Program-made: the position numbers and the translations under genes
In this document: positions 17,910 through 27,672 of the stretch, piece by piece
Layout: the number at the start of each line of letters is the position of its first letter
Numbering within the stretch: the stretch's first letter is position 1
The notes under the pieces: generated by a model
Databases searched by the model: none
Told to the model about the DNA's origin: nothing
Seen by the model: the letters and a program-made list of their open reading frames with translations, nothing else
From: Spirulina subsalsa PCC 9445
GTDB taxonomy: Bacteria; Cyanobacteriota; Cyanobacteriia; Cyanobacteriales; Spirulinaceae
NCBI RefSeq assembly: GCF_000314005.1
Contig: NZ_JH980292.1
Span: forward strand, 1,371,994 to 1,435,993
Direction of reading: 5' to 3'
DNA: 64,000 nucleotides

Positions 17910-18250
17910 GAAACAAGAATCCCCAACGCAAGACGTTGGGGTACTTCAATCTTCAAACGTGAACTACCCCACCCTGCCTAGGCGCGAGGATGGAGCTTCC
18001 TGATTCAATGGGAAGTGCTTTCCATACCGAAGTATAGCGAGTCTTATCTTCCCTCCCCAGGCAGAAGTCCTAGTTCCTAAGACCCAAATTTTCTCTTGCA
18101 ACACAGCCCTTTTTAGCTTGGTTTTCGCTTTGGGAGTTAGTGGTCAAGATGTATTTATCTTAGCATGGATTCGCTGTCGCTCAGTATATTGCTGGGTTGC
18201 TATCCATCCCCTCCCTGCAAGCGAGGAAGGGGAATTCCGCAACCAACATT
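17910..18250 (-). mobile_element. Probable remnant of a second tnpB-type element
   Basis: Read on the minus strand, the segment starts with a hairpin-rich end (GGAATTCCCCTTCCTCGC and its pairing partner). It contains a degraded coding stretch ending SVWKALPIESGSSI, which resembles TnpB C-termini, and finishes with the hairpin CCCCAACGTCTTGCGTTGGGG-like arms around 17912-17932. No intact gene remains and the ends differ from copies A-C, so this is a different family. The boundaries are approximate. Confidence 0.45.
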
Positions 18251-18261
18251 TTTGTTAAAAA

Positions 18262-18335
18262 TGGCTCGGGGCAGATTTGAACTGCCGACCTTGGGCTTAT
18301 GAGTCCCCTGCTCTAACCAACTGAGCTACCGAGCC
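18262..18335 (-). tRNA. tRNA-Met (anticodon CAT)
   Basis: The 74-nt cloverleaf reads GGCTCGG acceptor, GCTC/GAGC D stem, CTCATAA anticodon loop and GGCAG/CTGCC T stem with TTCAAAT, with discriminator A and no encoded CCA. The anticodon CAT together with A37 fits elongator Met. The anticodon stem has only three standard pairs, with A-G and G-A at its ends. Confidence 0.93.
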
Positions 18336-18445
18336 GTAAAATTTCACTCGCAGTTATTAATCCTAACACAGAATTTTCAAAAACTCTACTAAATTTTTTG
18401 GAAAATTGGGCGGGGTTTAGATTTCTCCTGTCCCTAATTTCGTGA

Positions 18446-18534
18446 GTTGTTGGGTTGTGTTGTTGCTTCACTCAACCTACGGGCGCTGTGATTGGTTTGT
18501 TGGGTTGCGCTTTCCCTGTGCCTAACCTACGGAT
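18446..18534. repeat. Two tandem REP-like palindromic units
   Basis: Two units begin TTGTTGGGTTG and end AACCTACGG, each able to fold as an imperfect hairpin. They lie between tRNA-Met and the M23 gene, in a 320-bp gap otherwise without genes. Confidence 0.6.
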
Positions 18535-18589
18535 CGCGCAACCTAGGGGTTCTATTCTTTGGGCTGGGGTATCCTCTGGCAAGGAAAAG

Positions 18590-18619
18590 CCCCGTTCAAT
18601 GCCTCAGCATTGAACGGGG
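18590..18619 (-). terminator. Terminator of the LysM-M23 gene
   Basis: CCCCGTTCAATG and CATTGAACGGGG form a perfect 12-bp stem with a 6-nt loop. On the minus strand it is followed by CTTTTCC. It lies about 40 bp past the stop codon. Confidence 0.85.
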
Positions 18620-18658
18620 AAACTCAACAGGATCGTATCGGTAAACCGCAGGCAATTT

Positions 18659-20794
18659 CTAACGATTTCTCGGTAAGAACGCCATAGGATTCACAGCACC
18701 GCGTCCAGCTGGGTGGACTTCAAAGTGCAGGTGAGGCCCGGTGCTAAAGCCTGTGCTACCCATCAGGGCAATTTTCTGACCTTGCTCTACGCGCTGACCG
18801 GGACGCACTAACAGGCGGCTGTTGTGAGCATAACGGGTCATGCTGCCGTCGGGGTGGCGAATATCGACTAAGTTTCCATAACCGCCAGAGTTCCAACCTG
18901 CGGTAATGACTTCTCCGGCGGCGGCGGCATAGATGGGGGTTCCGGTGGGTGCGGCAATATCAATGCCTCGGTGCATCCGTCCCCAACGAGGACCATAACC
19001 GGAAGTCAGGACACCGCGAGCCGGCCAGATGTAGCCGTTGAATTCGGGAGGCCGTTCAGGCAAGTATTGATCCCGATCCTGTAAGGGGGGCAGTTGAGGT
19101 TCAACGGCTTGACCCGAGGGCAGTTGTAATAAACGGTTGTAGCCTTGTACCGGAGCGGGTGCGGCGGCCACAACACTAGGCTGAGGATTGGGACGCTGTA
19201 CGGTAGTCCGGGTTAATTGAGGTTGACGGACTTCTTCAGCTACAACGGTGGTGGATGGAACTGAACTGGTGCTGGCTTGGGTGCGTTGACGCTGCCATTC
19301 GGGGTTAACCGGAGCGGGTTCAGGAGTTGCTGCCACTTGAGGGCTAGACTCATGAGAGCTTTCGGTATAGTCGCTGGAGGTTTGGCGATCGCGTTGAGCG
19401 CGATACTCTTCCCGCATCCGGCGAATTTCGTTGGCCATCCGCTCTACATAGGGGTTAGCCGGATCTTCGAGGTTAGAAGCCACGGTTGCGGCAGGTGTTT
19501 GAGCCACAAGAGTGGATTCTGAATCACTCGTTTCTTCCCCACCGTTATAAATGACCGTTGGGGTTTGACTCACTAAGGTGCGCACCATTTCGGAGCGAGG
19601 AATCCGCAGTTCCTGATTAATTTGCAGGTTATGAGGATTACGGATGTTGTTGGCCTGCATTAATTCGGCGCGAGATACACCGTAGCGGTTGGCAATGACA
19701 TCTAAGGTGTCACCGGGTTGTACAAGGTAGACAGAACCCGTAACGGCTGTAGGGGGGACAAAGACAGAATCACGGGAGGTTGTAGAACCACCGACTTGAG
19801 TTGCCGCCACAATCACGGATTCGGGATTTTGGGCGACGGGTTCTTCTGCCGTTGTTTCTACAACGGTTTCGGGAATGACTACGGAATCTTCTGCCGGGCG
19901 TTCTGTTTGGGTGAAGGCCTCGGTGTTAAAGGAAAAAGTAGATGCAGATTCTGAAGAAGAGGAGGCGATGATTCTGGGAACATCCCCCTCACGGGTTCTA
20001 GTGTTGGTGTCGCTGGAAAGGGTAGGGGTTGTGGGAGAGGCTACCGCTTCACCAACGGATAAAGACTCAAGGGGTGCTGCTTGTTCCTCTGTTGCTACTT
20101 GAGGAGAGATTAAGTCGAGTTCGGACGCATCCTGACGCGGGTTGAGGAGATGATCAAGGGTTCCTGGGACTACCACAGAATCTTCTGAGACAGATTCGGG
20201 AGTGGAGGAAACCAAAGCACTGGCATCAGGTTGATGACGGGCAACAAGAGTTTCGGCAGGTCGGTCATCTTCGCTGGCAGCAATCCCGTTCACGGTGGGG
20301 ATTTTCAGCGTTTGACCAATGGCGAGAACCGATTCAGATTGGATGGCGTTGGAAGCGGCGATCGCTTCGGGGGTGAGACCGTAGTCTTGAGAGATGTCCC
20401 AAAGGGTATCGCCATCCTTAACCCGGTGTTTGATTAAAGCCGGGGTAATCACAGCCGGAGTAGTATTGGCGGTGACGGATTCCTGAACCACTACACTGTT
20501 GGCAGCTACAACGGAGACAGCATCTTCTGTGTCGGAGTTCGTTGGGGCTTTGGTGGTAATGGGCAGGGTATTCAGGGAAGATTCTGCGGCAAGGGCTTCT
20601 TCACCTTGGCTGGGGAAGAAAACACCTGCGGAGAGGGCAGCAATTCCTAACACCGTGGCACGAGCGCGACGGGCGACATCGTTGTTCAGTTTAGAAGTTG
20701 TCTCTTCCTTTGCCGAGGGGTTGGTCAGGGTCTCAGGGGAGTCTGCTAGGCAGGGAGGAATAGTTTTGTTTTGTGTGAGTGAGCGTTTCAACAA
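18659..20794 (-). CDS. LysM-LysM-M23 metallopeptidase (murein endopeptidase)
   Basis: This 711-residue envelope protein has an N-terminal hydrophobic segment at about 46-62. LysM modules lie at about 121-166 and 354-399. Between them is a long low-complexity linker in which DSVVVP/DSVVIP/DSVFVP recurs. A C-terminal M23 domain (about 600-705) carries the zinc ligands in MHRGIDIAA and HLHFEVHP. It cleaves or remodels peptidoglycan, as NlpD/EnvC-type proteins do. The start is TTG: AGGAGG sits just upstream of two consecutive TTG codons, and no ATG is available nearby. A strong terminator follows. Confidence 0.9.
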   Translation of the reverse strand: MLKRSLTQNKTIPPCLADSPETLTNPSAKEETTSKLNNDVARRARATVLGIAALSAGVFFPSQGEEALAAESSLNTLPITTKAPTNSDTEDAVSVVAANSVVVQESVTANTTPAVITPALIKHRVKDGDTLWDISQDYGLTPEAIAASNAIQSESVLAIGQTLKIPTVNGIAASEDDRPAETLVARHQPDASALVSSTPESVSEDSVVVPGTLDHLLNPRQDASELDLISPQVATEEQAAPLESLSVGEAVASPTTPTLSSDTNTRTREGDVPRIIASSSSESASTFSFNTEAFTQTERPAEDSVVIPETVVETTAEEPVAQNPESVIVAATQVGGSTTSRDSVFVPPTAVTGSVYLVQPGDTLDVIANRYGVSRAELMQANNIRNPHNLQINQELRIPRSEMVRTLVSQTPTVIYNGGEETSDSESTLVAQTPAATVASNLEDPANPYVERMANEIRRMREEYRAQRDRQTSSDYTESSHESSPQVAATPEPAPVNPEWQRQRTQASTSSVPSTTVVAEEVRQPQLTRTTVQRPNPQPSVVAAAPAPVQGYNRLLQLPSGQAVEPQLPPLQDRDQYLPERPPEFNGYIWPARGVLTSGYGPRWGRMHRGIDIAAPTGTPIYAAAAGEVITAGWNSGGYGNLVDIRHPDGSMTRYAHNSRLLVRPGQRVEQGQKIALMGSTGFSTGPHLHFEVHPAGRGAVNPMAFLPRNR

Positions 20795-21551
20795 CGACCT
20801 CCTAGTGTGTAATAAGCGATTGACTGTCTAGATTAATCTGCGTTTGATGTTACTCCATGATTTGGGTTTTGTAACTGAACGCATTATCGCAAGTGACGAC
20901 AATCACTGACAGTAAACTCACAGTGAGTAACCTAGGTAAGATTACTCTGCTTTTCCAATTTAGACAAGTCAATCGGAAAAAAAAGTTGATTTGAGAGTGA
21001 AATTCCCTGATTGAGTTGCTCAGATTGATCAGGATTAACCTGCAAACAGCCAGCCAAAAAACCCAGCCCCAAAACTTTGGTAGGCCTGAGATTTGGGATC
21101 TGTGTGCGGTTTAGGATCAGGTGCAACTCTTGGAATAACATACGACTACAGAATGTGGGCTTCCGGAATGACTGACAAACTCAATCGGAGATTATGGAGT
21201 GAGATTGTAGCACTGTTTTGAGAGGGGAGGGTAATACTGAATTTCTTGATCCCTGATGGCAACGATAAGCAGAAACAATCAAGAAAGGGGTAAATGTTGA
21301 TGGTAGAAAAAGCTGCAAACTGAGGGTTTTAAATGCTTTCCCACGGTTCTATATTTTAAAAATAGTTTTTTTGAACTATAAAAAAAGGGGTAGGTGATGA
21401 CTCCTAAAGAGATGTCCGTGATGATAGAAATTTCTTATCAGGTTTCTCTGATTTTGTAACTTGGATAACTTAACTCCCCTTGAGGGACACATTCTCTGTA
21501 GTTAGGTGCAAAGAGCAGGGGAGAAAGGGAAGGCTAGAAGCCTTAAAAAAT
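20795..21551. other. Long intergenic region without a supported gene
   Basis: About 750 bp upstream of the LysM-M23 gene. The part next to that gene holds small inverted repeats (GAGTAA...TTACTC, CTCACTGTGAG) and could be a structured leader. I find no match to a known riboswitch core. The distal part is A/T-rich with nothing recognisable. Confidence 0.35.
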
Positions 21552-22040
21552 CTAGTCTTTCGGGCAAGAGATGCGGGGGGTTTCTAGGTGGCCGAGTTGT
21601 CGCCGCGCTTCAAAAAGGGCGACGGCGGCACTGACGGATAAATTCAGACTGCGTACTCCTGTTTCGGTCATGGGAATATAGAGGGTGCTGGTGCATTGCT
21701 GCAAAATCTCGGGGGGCAAACCTTGGGTTTCGCTGCCAAACATTAGCCAGTCGTCTTCTTGAAAGGTGTATTGTACATAGCTCTGGCTACCACGGACGGA
21801 AAAACCCAGTAAGCGCCCGGTGCGAGTTTGGTGATAGCTGAGGAAGGCTTCCCAGTTTTCGTGATAGTGCAAATCAACGTGAGGCCAATAATCCAGACCA
21901 GCGCGTTTGAGATGGCGATCGCTAATTTCAAATCCTAACGGCGCGACGAGGTGGAGAGGCGTTCCCGTGGCGGCACAAGTTCGGGCAATATTACCTGTAT
22001 TCGGGGGAATTTGAGGATAAACGAGGACGACATTGGGCAT
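21552..22040 (-). CDS. trmL: tRNA (cytidine/uridine-34 2'-O)-methyltransferase
   Basis: The product is a minimal SPOUT methyltransferase of 162 residues, starting MPNVVLVYPQIPPNTGNIAR. That N-terminal motif, LMFGSETQGLPPE and RSLNLSVSAAVALFE form the trefoil knot and AdoMet site. Homologues methylate the wobble base of tRNA-Leu. The longer frame upstream (36 codons) has no family resemblance and is excluded. The gene stands alone, divergent from the cytochrome gene. Confidence 0.92.
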   Translation of the reverse strand: MPNVVLVYPQIPPNTGNIARTCAATGTPLHLVAPLGFEISDRHLKRAGLDYWPHVDLHYHENWEAFLSYHQTRTGRLLGFSVRGSQSYVQYTFQEDDWLMFGSETQGLPPEILQQCTSTLYIPMTETGVRSLNLSVSAAVALFEARRQLGHLETPRISCPKD

Positions 22041-22402
22041 AGCTAGAGAATGGGGAAATGTCCTATAGGGTACGACAGTTTGGGGGCGTTCGGGCTGGGG
22101 GGAGACATGACCTATACATTTTTCTGATATCACAGAATGCCCCTCCATTGATTAGTTTTTATTAACTATTGTAAACAGAACCGATCAATTGGGTGAGCGG
22201 TTAATCCTTGAATCGGGAGTTGGGTTAAAGCGGAAAGAGGGGATTCAGACAACTAGGAGAGGCAGGATCAGAAAAGAGCAAGATAGAATAAGGCCAAATT
22301 GTGAAGAAAATCTAAAACGCTCACGATCACAGAAGAGGAAAAATCTCCGTCAAGGCTGACTAGCCTTGCTTTTCAACGAGTCAATAGGAGGACACTCAGG
22401 AC

Positions 22403-22984
22403 ATGGATGTACCGAATCCCATCGCAAAATCGAGAAAAAACTCTGCCTTTAAACATCTCATGACCGTCCACTGGTGGATGGTCGCCTGCTATGTAATTAT
22501 TTTCTCCCTAGGGATGATCATGGTGCAATTACCCGCAAATTTCGATATTCGCAGCCCCATGTATAGCGTCCATAAATCAATGGGCGTGTTAACCATGGCC
22601 TTGTTAACTTGGCGGATTTTAACCCTCTTGCAGGTGTGGTGGAAGAAATACACCCGACGATTCCCTAAACTGACGCTTCCTTGGTTTAAAACGGTAATTT
22701 TGCATACGTCACTTCATCTATTTATGTGGGCGGTTCCGATTACGGGCTATTTCCTCTCCAACTCTTTCCGCAGTAATAATGTCCAATTATTTGGGCTACC
22801 CTTACCGGATATCTTCCCGGTGGATTCCAGCGCCGTGGGATTAGCCCGTAATTTGCATTTCTGGCTGAGTTATACGTTTCTGGCCTTTATTGTCTTACAT
22901 AGCCTTGATCAATGGAAGGTTGTCCGGGCTAATCTCCGCCGTTTTCGCAGTTTTCTGACCAAAGACCAGAAAAACCTAGATTGA
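22403..22984 (+). CDS. Cytochrome b561-family membrane protein
   Basis: The 193-residue protein has four predicted helices and the His pattern of the CybB-type b561 fold: HWWMV near 24, HKSMG near 57, HTSLHLF near 103 and HFWLSY/LHSLDQW late. These His residues would bind two b-type hemes for transmembrane electron transfer, perhaps from quinol. The ATG follows AGGAGGACACTCAGGAC. It is convergent with dnaJ and has no electron-transfer partner next to it. Confidence 0.85.
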   Translation: MDVPNPIAKSRKNSAFKHLMTVHWWMVACYVIIFSLGMIMVQLPANFDIRSPMYSVHKSMGVLTMALLTWRILTLLQVWWKKYTRRFPKLTLPWFKTVILHTSLHLFMWAVPITGYFLSNSFRSNNVQLFGLPLPDIFPVDSSAVGLARNLHFWLSYTFLAFIVLHSLDQWKVVRANLRRFRSFLTKDQKNLD

Positions 22985-23002
22985 GCAGGTTAGCTTGCCC
23001 CC

Positions 23003-23986
23003 CTAATCAACCCATTCCCGACGGGGTTTAAAGGACTCAATCCCTCGTAACTTCTCATAGAGTTCTTTTTCTTCGGGGGTGATGGTTTTGGGAATGACTA
23101 CCTCAATTTCGACTAATTGATCTCCCCGACCTTGATTTTCCGTGGGGAATCCTTTTTGGGCGAGACGCAGAAGTTGACCGGAACGCACGCCACTGGGGAC
23201 ATTCATCTTGACTAAACCATCCAAGGTGGGAACTTCCACCATGCCCCCTAATACGGCCTCGGTGGGGGTGACAGGGACGCGACAGAAGATGTCGGGGCCT
23301 TGGAGTTCAAAACGGGGATGGGGTTCAATGGAGATTTTTAGATACAAGTTGCCCCCTTGAATACCTTGACCTTTCAGACGGATTTTCTGACCGTCTAACA
23401 TTCCGGGGGGCATATCCACTTCTAGGGAGCGGCCATCTTCTAAACGAATGCGTTCCCGTCCTCCCCGATAGGCTTTTTCGAGGGGGAGGGTCAAACGGGC
23501 TTCTACGTCTCGGGGGCGGTCTTTGACGGCGGTTCGACCTACGGAATACTCGGTTTTGGTGCGGCCGGGGCGGAAAGCGTCGGGGTCTTTGGGGTTTACA
23601 CGGGTGCTAGTGCGGGGGGCAGACCGGGCTTTTTCCTGACGTTTGAGGAGTTCTTCGACAAACCGATTAAAGTCGGGGTAATCTTGGGGGTCTAGGTCAG
23701 GACTGGGGGTTTTGCCGTTGCGTCGGACGGTGGTTTTCCCTTTGCGCTTAAAGCCGCTTTGCTGCCAAAAACGACTGAATTGGTCATATTGCGATCGCCG
23801 ATTTTCATCAGACAAGACCTCATAGGCCTCGTTAATCGCCTTAAACTTCTCCTCCGCGCTTTTATCCCCCGGATTCAAGTCAGGATGGTAGCGTCGGGCG
23901 AGTCGGCGAAAGGACTGCTTAATATCCCCATTAGGGGCATTAGGGGCAACTTCTAAAATGTCGTAATAATTGCGAAAATTTTCCAT
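23003..23986 (-). CDS. DnaJ-type co-chaperone lacking the zinc finger (DnaJ3-like)
   Basis: This 327-residue J-protein has a J-domain at 5-70 with HPD at 34-36. A charged linker with no CXXCXGXG zinc finger follows (about 75-150). The C-terminal substrate-binding domains start at LTLPLEKAYRGG. The layout is type II (CbpA-like). It lies 72 bp downstream of dnaK on the same strand, as in the dnaK3-dnaJ3 pair known from Synechocystis and Synechococcus, so it very likely stimulates that Hsp70. Confidence 0.9.
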   Translation of the reverse strand: MENFRNYYDILEVAPNAPNGDIKQSFRRLARRYHPDLNPGDKSAEEKFKAINEAYEVLSDENRRSQYDQFSRFWQQSGFKRKGKTTVRRNGKTPSPDLDPQDYPDFNRFVEELLKRQEKARSAPRTSTRVNPKDPDAFRPGRTKTEYSVGRTAVKDRPRDVEARLTLPLEKAYRGGRERIRLEDGRSLEVDMPPGMLDGQKIRLKGQGIQGGNLYLKISIEPHPRFELQGPDIFCRVPVTPTEAVLGGMVEVPTLDGLVKMNVPSGVRSGQLLRLAQKGFPTENQGRGDQLVEIEVVIPKTITPEEKELYEKLRGIESFKPRREWVD

Positions 23987-24058
23987 AAGTGCATCGGGAA
24001 CAGGGCATAGGACAAGGGGAACAGCGAGCCAGCTTACATCTGTCCCCTAGGACAGAAT

Positions 24059-26230
24059 TTAGAACCAATCATCATCATCTTCATCCCAGTTATTTTCATA
24101 AACGGGACGAGTGGGACGGCGCTCTCCCCGATTATTCGCCCGGTCATTATAGGGATCTCGTTCCGGCCGCCCCCGCTCATAGGGTCGAGCCTCATAGCGT
24201 CCTTGTTCGGTCCGAGGTTGTTCATAGGGGCGGGCTTCATAACGACCGTAGTCTCCCCGACCTGATGAGCCATAGGCGGGCGGTTCTGCCCCCCGTCCCG
24301 GACTATTGTAGGGGTCATAATCATAATAGGATGACCCCCGTTCATCTCGTTTTTTATCTCCCGAAAAGGTGCGCTTAATGGAGCCAAAGAAATCATCATC
24401 CTCCTCGGCCGCATACTGAAGGCGTACCTCCCGATTCAGTTCATAGAGGGCATCTTGTAAATCGGCAGCCGCCCGGTCTATCCCCCGTTCGTCCTCCCGT
24501 TGCAGGCTTTCCTCTAACTCCCGAATCAGGGAGTCAATTTGACGGCGGTAGTAACTGGCGAATTGGGTACCAAAATCTAGCGCCACCTCTTTTAAACGCC
24601 GTTGAGACTGATCCACTAAGGCTTTCGCCCGATTGCGTTTTTCCACCCGTTCCCGTCGTTCCCGGTCTAACTGGGCGAAGCGTTCGGCTTCCTCAATCAT
24701 CTCGTCTACTTCGGTCTGACTTAAGGTAGAAGCCCCTTGTACGACAATACTCTGTTCTCGTCCGGTGGTTTTATCCATTGCTGTCACCTGTAGGATACCG
24801 TTGGCATCAATATCAAAGGCGACCTGAATCTGAGGAATGCCGCGAGGGGCCGGGGGAATTCCGCTTAACTTAAAGCGTCCCAAGGATTTGTTATCCCGTG
24901 CCATTTCCCGTTCCCCTTGCAGGATATGGACTTCTACCATGGTTTGATTGTTTTCCCCGGTGGAGAAGATATCGGAACGACGGACGGGGATGGTGGTATT
25001 GCGGGGGATTAATTTTTTCATCACCCCACTAACGGTTTCTAAGCCTAGTGAGAGGGGGGTAACATCGAGTAAGAGGATGTCTTTCACATTCCCAGCTAAA
25101 ATTCCCGCCTGAATCGCCGCACCGACGGCTACCACTTCATCGGGGTTAACATTTTGGTTGGGTTCCCGATTGATTAGATTGCGGACTAAATTCTGCACCA
25201 TGGGAATCCGGGTGGAACCGCCCACTAAGACCACCTCATCAATTTGCATGGGGGTGAGTCCCGCATCTTTGAAGGCGCGTTTCACCGGACGACGGAGACG
25301 GGCGAGTAAGTCTTCACAGAGAAACTCAAATTCTGGGCGAGATAGGCTAGTTTCAATGTGTTTGGGGCCGTCTTCGGTGGCGGTGATGAAGGGTAAGTTA
25401 ATTTCTGTGCTGGCAACTCCAGAGAGTTCTATTTTGGCTTTTTCGGCGGCTTCGGTTAATCTTTGGAGGGCTTGGCGATCGCTTCGTCGTAAATCAATGC
25501 CCTCGACCTCTAGAAACTTCTCCGCTAGCCAGTCTACAATTTTCCGGTCAAAGTCATTCCCCCCTAACTGGGTGTCCCCACTGGTGGAACGCACCTCAAA
25601 CACCCCATCGCCCACTTCTAAAATAGACACATCAAAGGTGCCGCCCCCCAAATCAAACACCATAATCGTCTGATTTTGTTGGCGGTCTAAACCATAGGCC
25701 AACGAGGCCGCCGTCGGCTCATTAATAATCCGTAACACTTCCAACCCCGCAATCCGCCCCGCGTCCCGTGTGGCTTGCCGTTGGGAGTCGTTAAAATAGG
25801 CCGGCACCGTAATCACCGCCCCCGTCACCGATTCCCCTAAATAGCGTTCCGCCTCTTCGGCCAGACGACGGAGAATAAAGGCCGACACTTCTTCTGGGGA
25901 AAAATTCTTTTCTTGGCGCGGACAGGGGATTTTAATGTTCCCTTGTTCATCTCGACGCACCGTATAGGCCACCCGTTTGGATTCAGGGTTTAATTCGGCA
26001 TATTTGCGACCGATAAAGCGTTTGACAGCATAAAAGGTGTTTTGGGGGTTTAAGACGGCTTGCCTGCGTGCCATTTGCCCGACCAGTAAATCCCCATCCT
26101 TATTAAAACCAACAACGGAGGGGGTGGTTCGCATTCCTTCGGAATTGGCGATCACGATCGGTTTCATGCCGTCCATTACGGCAACTACCGAGTTTGTTGT
26201 CCCCAAGTCTATGCCAACTACTCTACCCAT
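24059..26230 (-). CDS. dnaK3: Hsp70 chaperone DnaK3 with long disordered tail
   Basis: The Hsp70 has an ATPase domain ([17 protein letters not shown], the [11 protein letters not shown] motif, [10 protein letters not shown]) and a substrate domain ([12 protein letters not shown]). After about residue 600 comes a 100-residue tail rich in Tyr, Arg, Gly and Pro. It contains two YEARPYE repeats and ends in an acidic [10 protein letters not shown]-terminal extension is the hallmark of cyanobacterial DnaK3, reported as thylakoid-associated and essential. I choose ATG at 26230 (723 residues), because the longer frame begins with TTG four codons earlier. The DnaJ partner gene follows directly. Confidence 0.92.
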   Translation of the reverse strand: MGRVVGIDLGTTNSVVAVMDGMKPIVIANSEGMRTTPSVVGFNKDGDLLVGQMARRQAVLNPQNTFYAVKRFIGRKYAELNPESKRVAYTVRRDEQGNIKIPCPRQEKNFSPEEVSAFILRRLAEEAERYLGESVTGAVITVPAYFNDSQRQATRDAGRIAGLEVLRIINEPTAASLAYGLDRQQNQTIMVFDLGGGTFDVSILEVGDGVFEVRSTSGDTQLGGNDFDRKIVDWLAEKFLEVEGIDLRRSDRQALQRLTEAAEKAKIELSGVASTEINLPFITATEDGPKHIETSLSRPEFEFLCEDLLARLRRPVKRAFKDAGLTPMQIDEVVLVGGSTRIPMVQNLVRNLINREPNQNVNPDEVVAVGAAIQAGILAGNVKDILLLDVTPLSLGLETVSGVMKKLIPRNTTIPVRRSDIFSTGENNQTMVEVHILQGEREMARDNKSLGRFKLSGIPPAPRGIPQIQVAFDIDANGILQVTAMDKTTGREQSIVVQGASTLSQTEVDEMIEEAERFAQLDRERRERVEKRNRAKALVDQSQRRLKEVALDFGTQFASYYRRQIDSLIRELEESLQREDERGIDRAAADLQDALYELNREVRLQYAAEEDDDFFGSIKRTFSGDKKRDERGSSYYDYDPYNSPGRGAEPPAYGSSGRGDYGRYEARPYEQPRTEQGRYEARPYERGRPERDPYNDRANNRGERRPTRPVYENNWDEDDDDWF

Positions 26231-26346
26231 GCGTGCTGTCAATATCCTTAATAAATGTTAAGTCGCTGTTCTCATTGTATCTTGCCAGATGTTTAACTCA
26301 AGAGGGGAGAGCAAAGAGAAAAAAGAGACTGCAAGGGAGAGTGGGA

Positions 26347-27279
26347 TCACGCCGACTTCCTTCGTTGCTCAAGGCTATCGGGTAGGGCAATTTTAGGGCT
26401 TTCTGCCAGTAAATAGTCTAAAAAGGTCTGAGCAATGACCGATAGCTGTTTCCCGCGTAAATAGCTGGCATACCAATGAGTTTGGATGGGGAAGTGTTGG
26501 ACATTGAGGATGGCCAACTCACTGCGATCGCCTTCTGTGTTCAGGGTATGCTGAGACAGAATGGAAATTCCTAGACCTCCTGCGATCGCCTGCTTAATCG
26601 CTTCATTACTCCCCAACTCTAAACGCACTTGTACATTAATCTTATATTGATTAAACAACTGTTGAATCGCACGACGAGTTCCCGACCCAGACTCCCGCAT
26701 AATAAACGGCACATTCTGAAGTTGTTTCAAGGCAATATGGGATTTTTTCGCCAGAGGATGATCACGATGGGCAATCACCACTAAAGGATTTTCTAGAACA
26801 GGATGAGTATTTAAATCAAGATCCGTCGGAGGCTGACTGAGAATATAAAGATCATCCAGATTCTCCTGCATTCGGCGAACTAATTTCTGGTGATTCGTCA
26901 CTTGTAGCGCAATATCCACATCAGGATACCGTTGGCAAAAAGACCCCAACACCCGAGGGACAAAATATTTCGCCGTCGTCACCACCCCCAAACGCAAACG
27001 CCCCCGCTTAATGCCTTGTAAATCAGCCACTGTCATTTCAAACTGTTCGAGGCGCTCAAAAACATCATTGCACGTGGCTAACAACGCTTCTCCCGCTTGT
27101 GTTAAATACAATTGCTTGCCAATTTGTTCAAATAAAGGTAAACCCACATGATGGCTCAATTGTTTAATCTGACTAGATACTGTCGGCTGAGTAATCAGTA
27201 GTTCTTCAGCCGCACGGGTAAAGCTACCATGATGAGCAACCGCTTGAAACACTCGGAGTTGATGAAGAGTAGCTTGCAT
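26347..27279 (-). CDS. LysR-type transcriptional regulator (CmpR-like)
   Basis: This 310-residue regulator has an N-terminal winged helix at 1-62 (QLRVFQAVAHHGSFTRAAEE, QPTVSSQIKQL). A periplasmic-binding-type effector domain starts at RLRLGVVTTAKYFVPRVLG. That wording and the MQATLHQLRVFQ start resemble CmpR, the regulator of bicarbonate-transport genes, more than RbcR or NtcB. No carbon-uptake operon is adjacent, so the target is inferred only from similarity. It lies upstream of dnaK3 on the same strand. Confidence 0.85.
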   Translation of the reverse strand: MQATLHQLRVFQAVAHHGSFTRAAEELLITQPTVSSQIKQLSHHVGLPLFEQIGKQLYLTQAGEALLATCNDVFERLEQFEMTVADLQGIKRGRLRLGVVTTAKYFVPRVLGSFCQRYPDVDIALQVTNHQKLVRRMQENLDDLYILSQPPTDLDLNTHPVLENPLVVIAHRDHPLAKKSHIALKQLQNVPFIMRESGSGTRRAIQQLFNQYKINVQVRLELGSNEAIKQAIAGGLGISILSQHTLNTEGDRSELAILNVQHFPIQTHWYASYLRGKQLSVIAQTFLDYLLAESPKIALPDSLEQRRKSA

Positions 27280-27555
27280 AATCGTTAAGTCAGGGCATCA
27301 ACAATCCACAGAAAGGAGTCAAAAATCGTAATCACAAGACATCTGCAAGACCCGCTTTGGCTAACGGTGGGATAGGCGTTTCCCCCTGATTCCCAGAGAT
27401 GTCCCCCCCATTATGGATTATTTCTCCATCATACCCCAGTATCCTAAGAGAGATTCACCTAGTCCCATCCCCCCAAGGCTGACAAGTTAAACCCACTCCT
27501 CAATTCTATACGGATTTGACAGACTTTGACAAAAGCAATATTTCTGGAAATCTTC

Positions 27556-27672
27556 TTAGATGTCATTCATGTAACCTCCTTCCTCAAGTTGATCAATCCA
27601 TTGAATAACTTGCGGATTGGGGCGTTTGGCAACCAGTTCTGAAATAACATTAGTATCGAGTAAATATTTCAT
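27556..27672 (-). pseudogene. Truncated PIN-domain (VapC-type) toxin gene
   Basis: The frame starts MKYLLDTNVISELVAKRPNP, a classic VapC N-terminus with the first catalytic Asp, but stops after 38 codons. VapC toxins are usually about 130 residues, and no continuation is visible. Its ATG overlaps the TGA of the antitoxin gene (ATGA), the standard antitoxin-toxin coupling. The toxin is therefore almost certainly dead, leaving an orphan antitoxin. Confidence 0.75.

Noticed and set aside
18262..18335. A degenerate tRNA, because of two non-standard pairs in the anticodon stem
   Set aside because: All other stems are perfect and the anticodon loop is normal, so I treat it as functional tRNA-Met.
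20932..21141. A 69-codon frame upstream of the LysM-M23 gene
   Set aside because: It has no ribosome binding site, no recognisable domain and unremarkable composition; more likely leader or spacer DNA.
20795..21141. A possible ydaO-type or other riboswitch before the LysM-M23 gene
   Set aside because: I could not find the conserved core bases of any riboswitch I know; only small inverted repeats are present.
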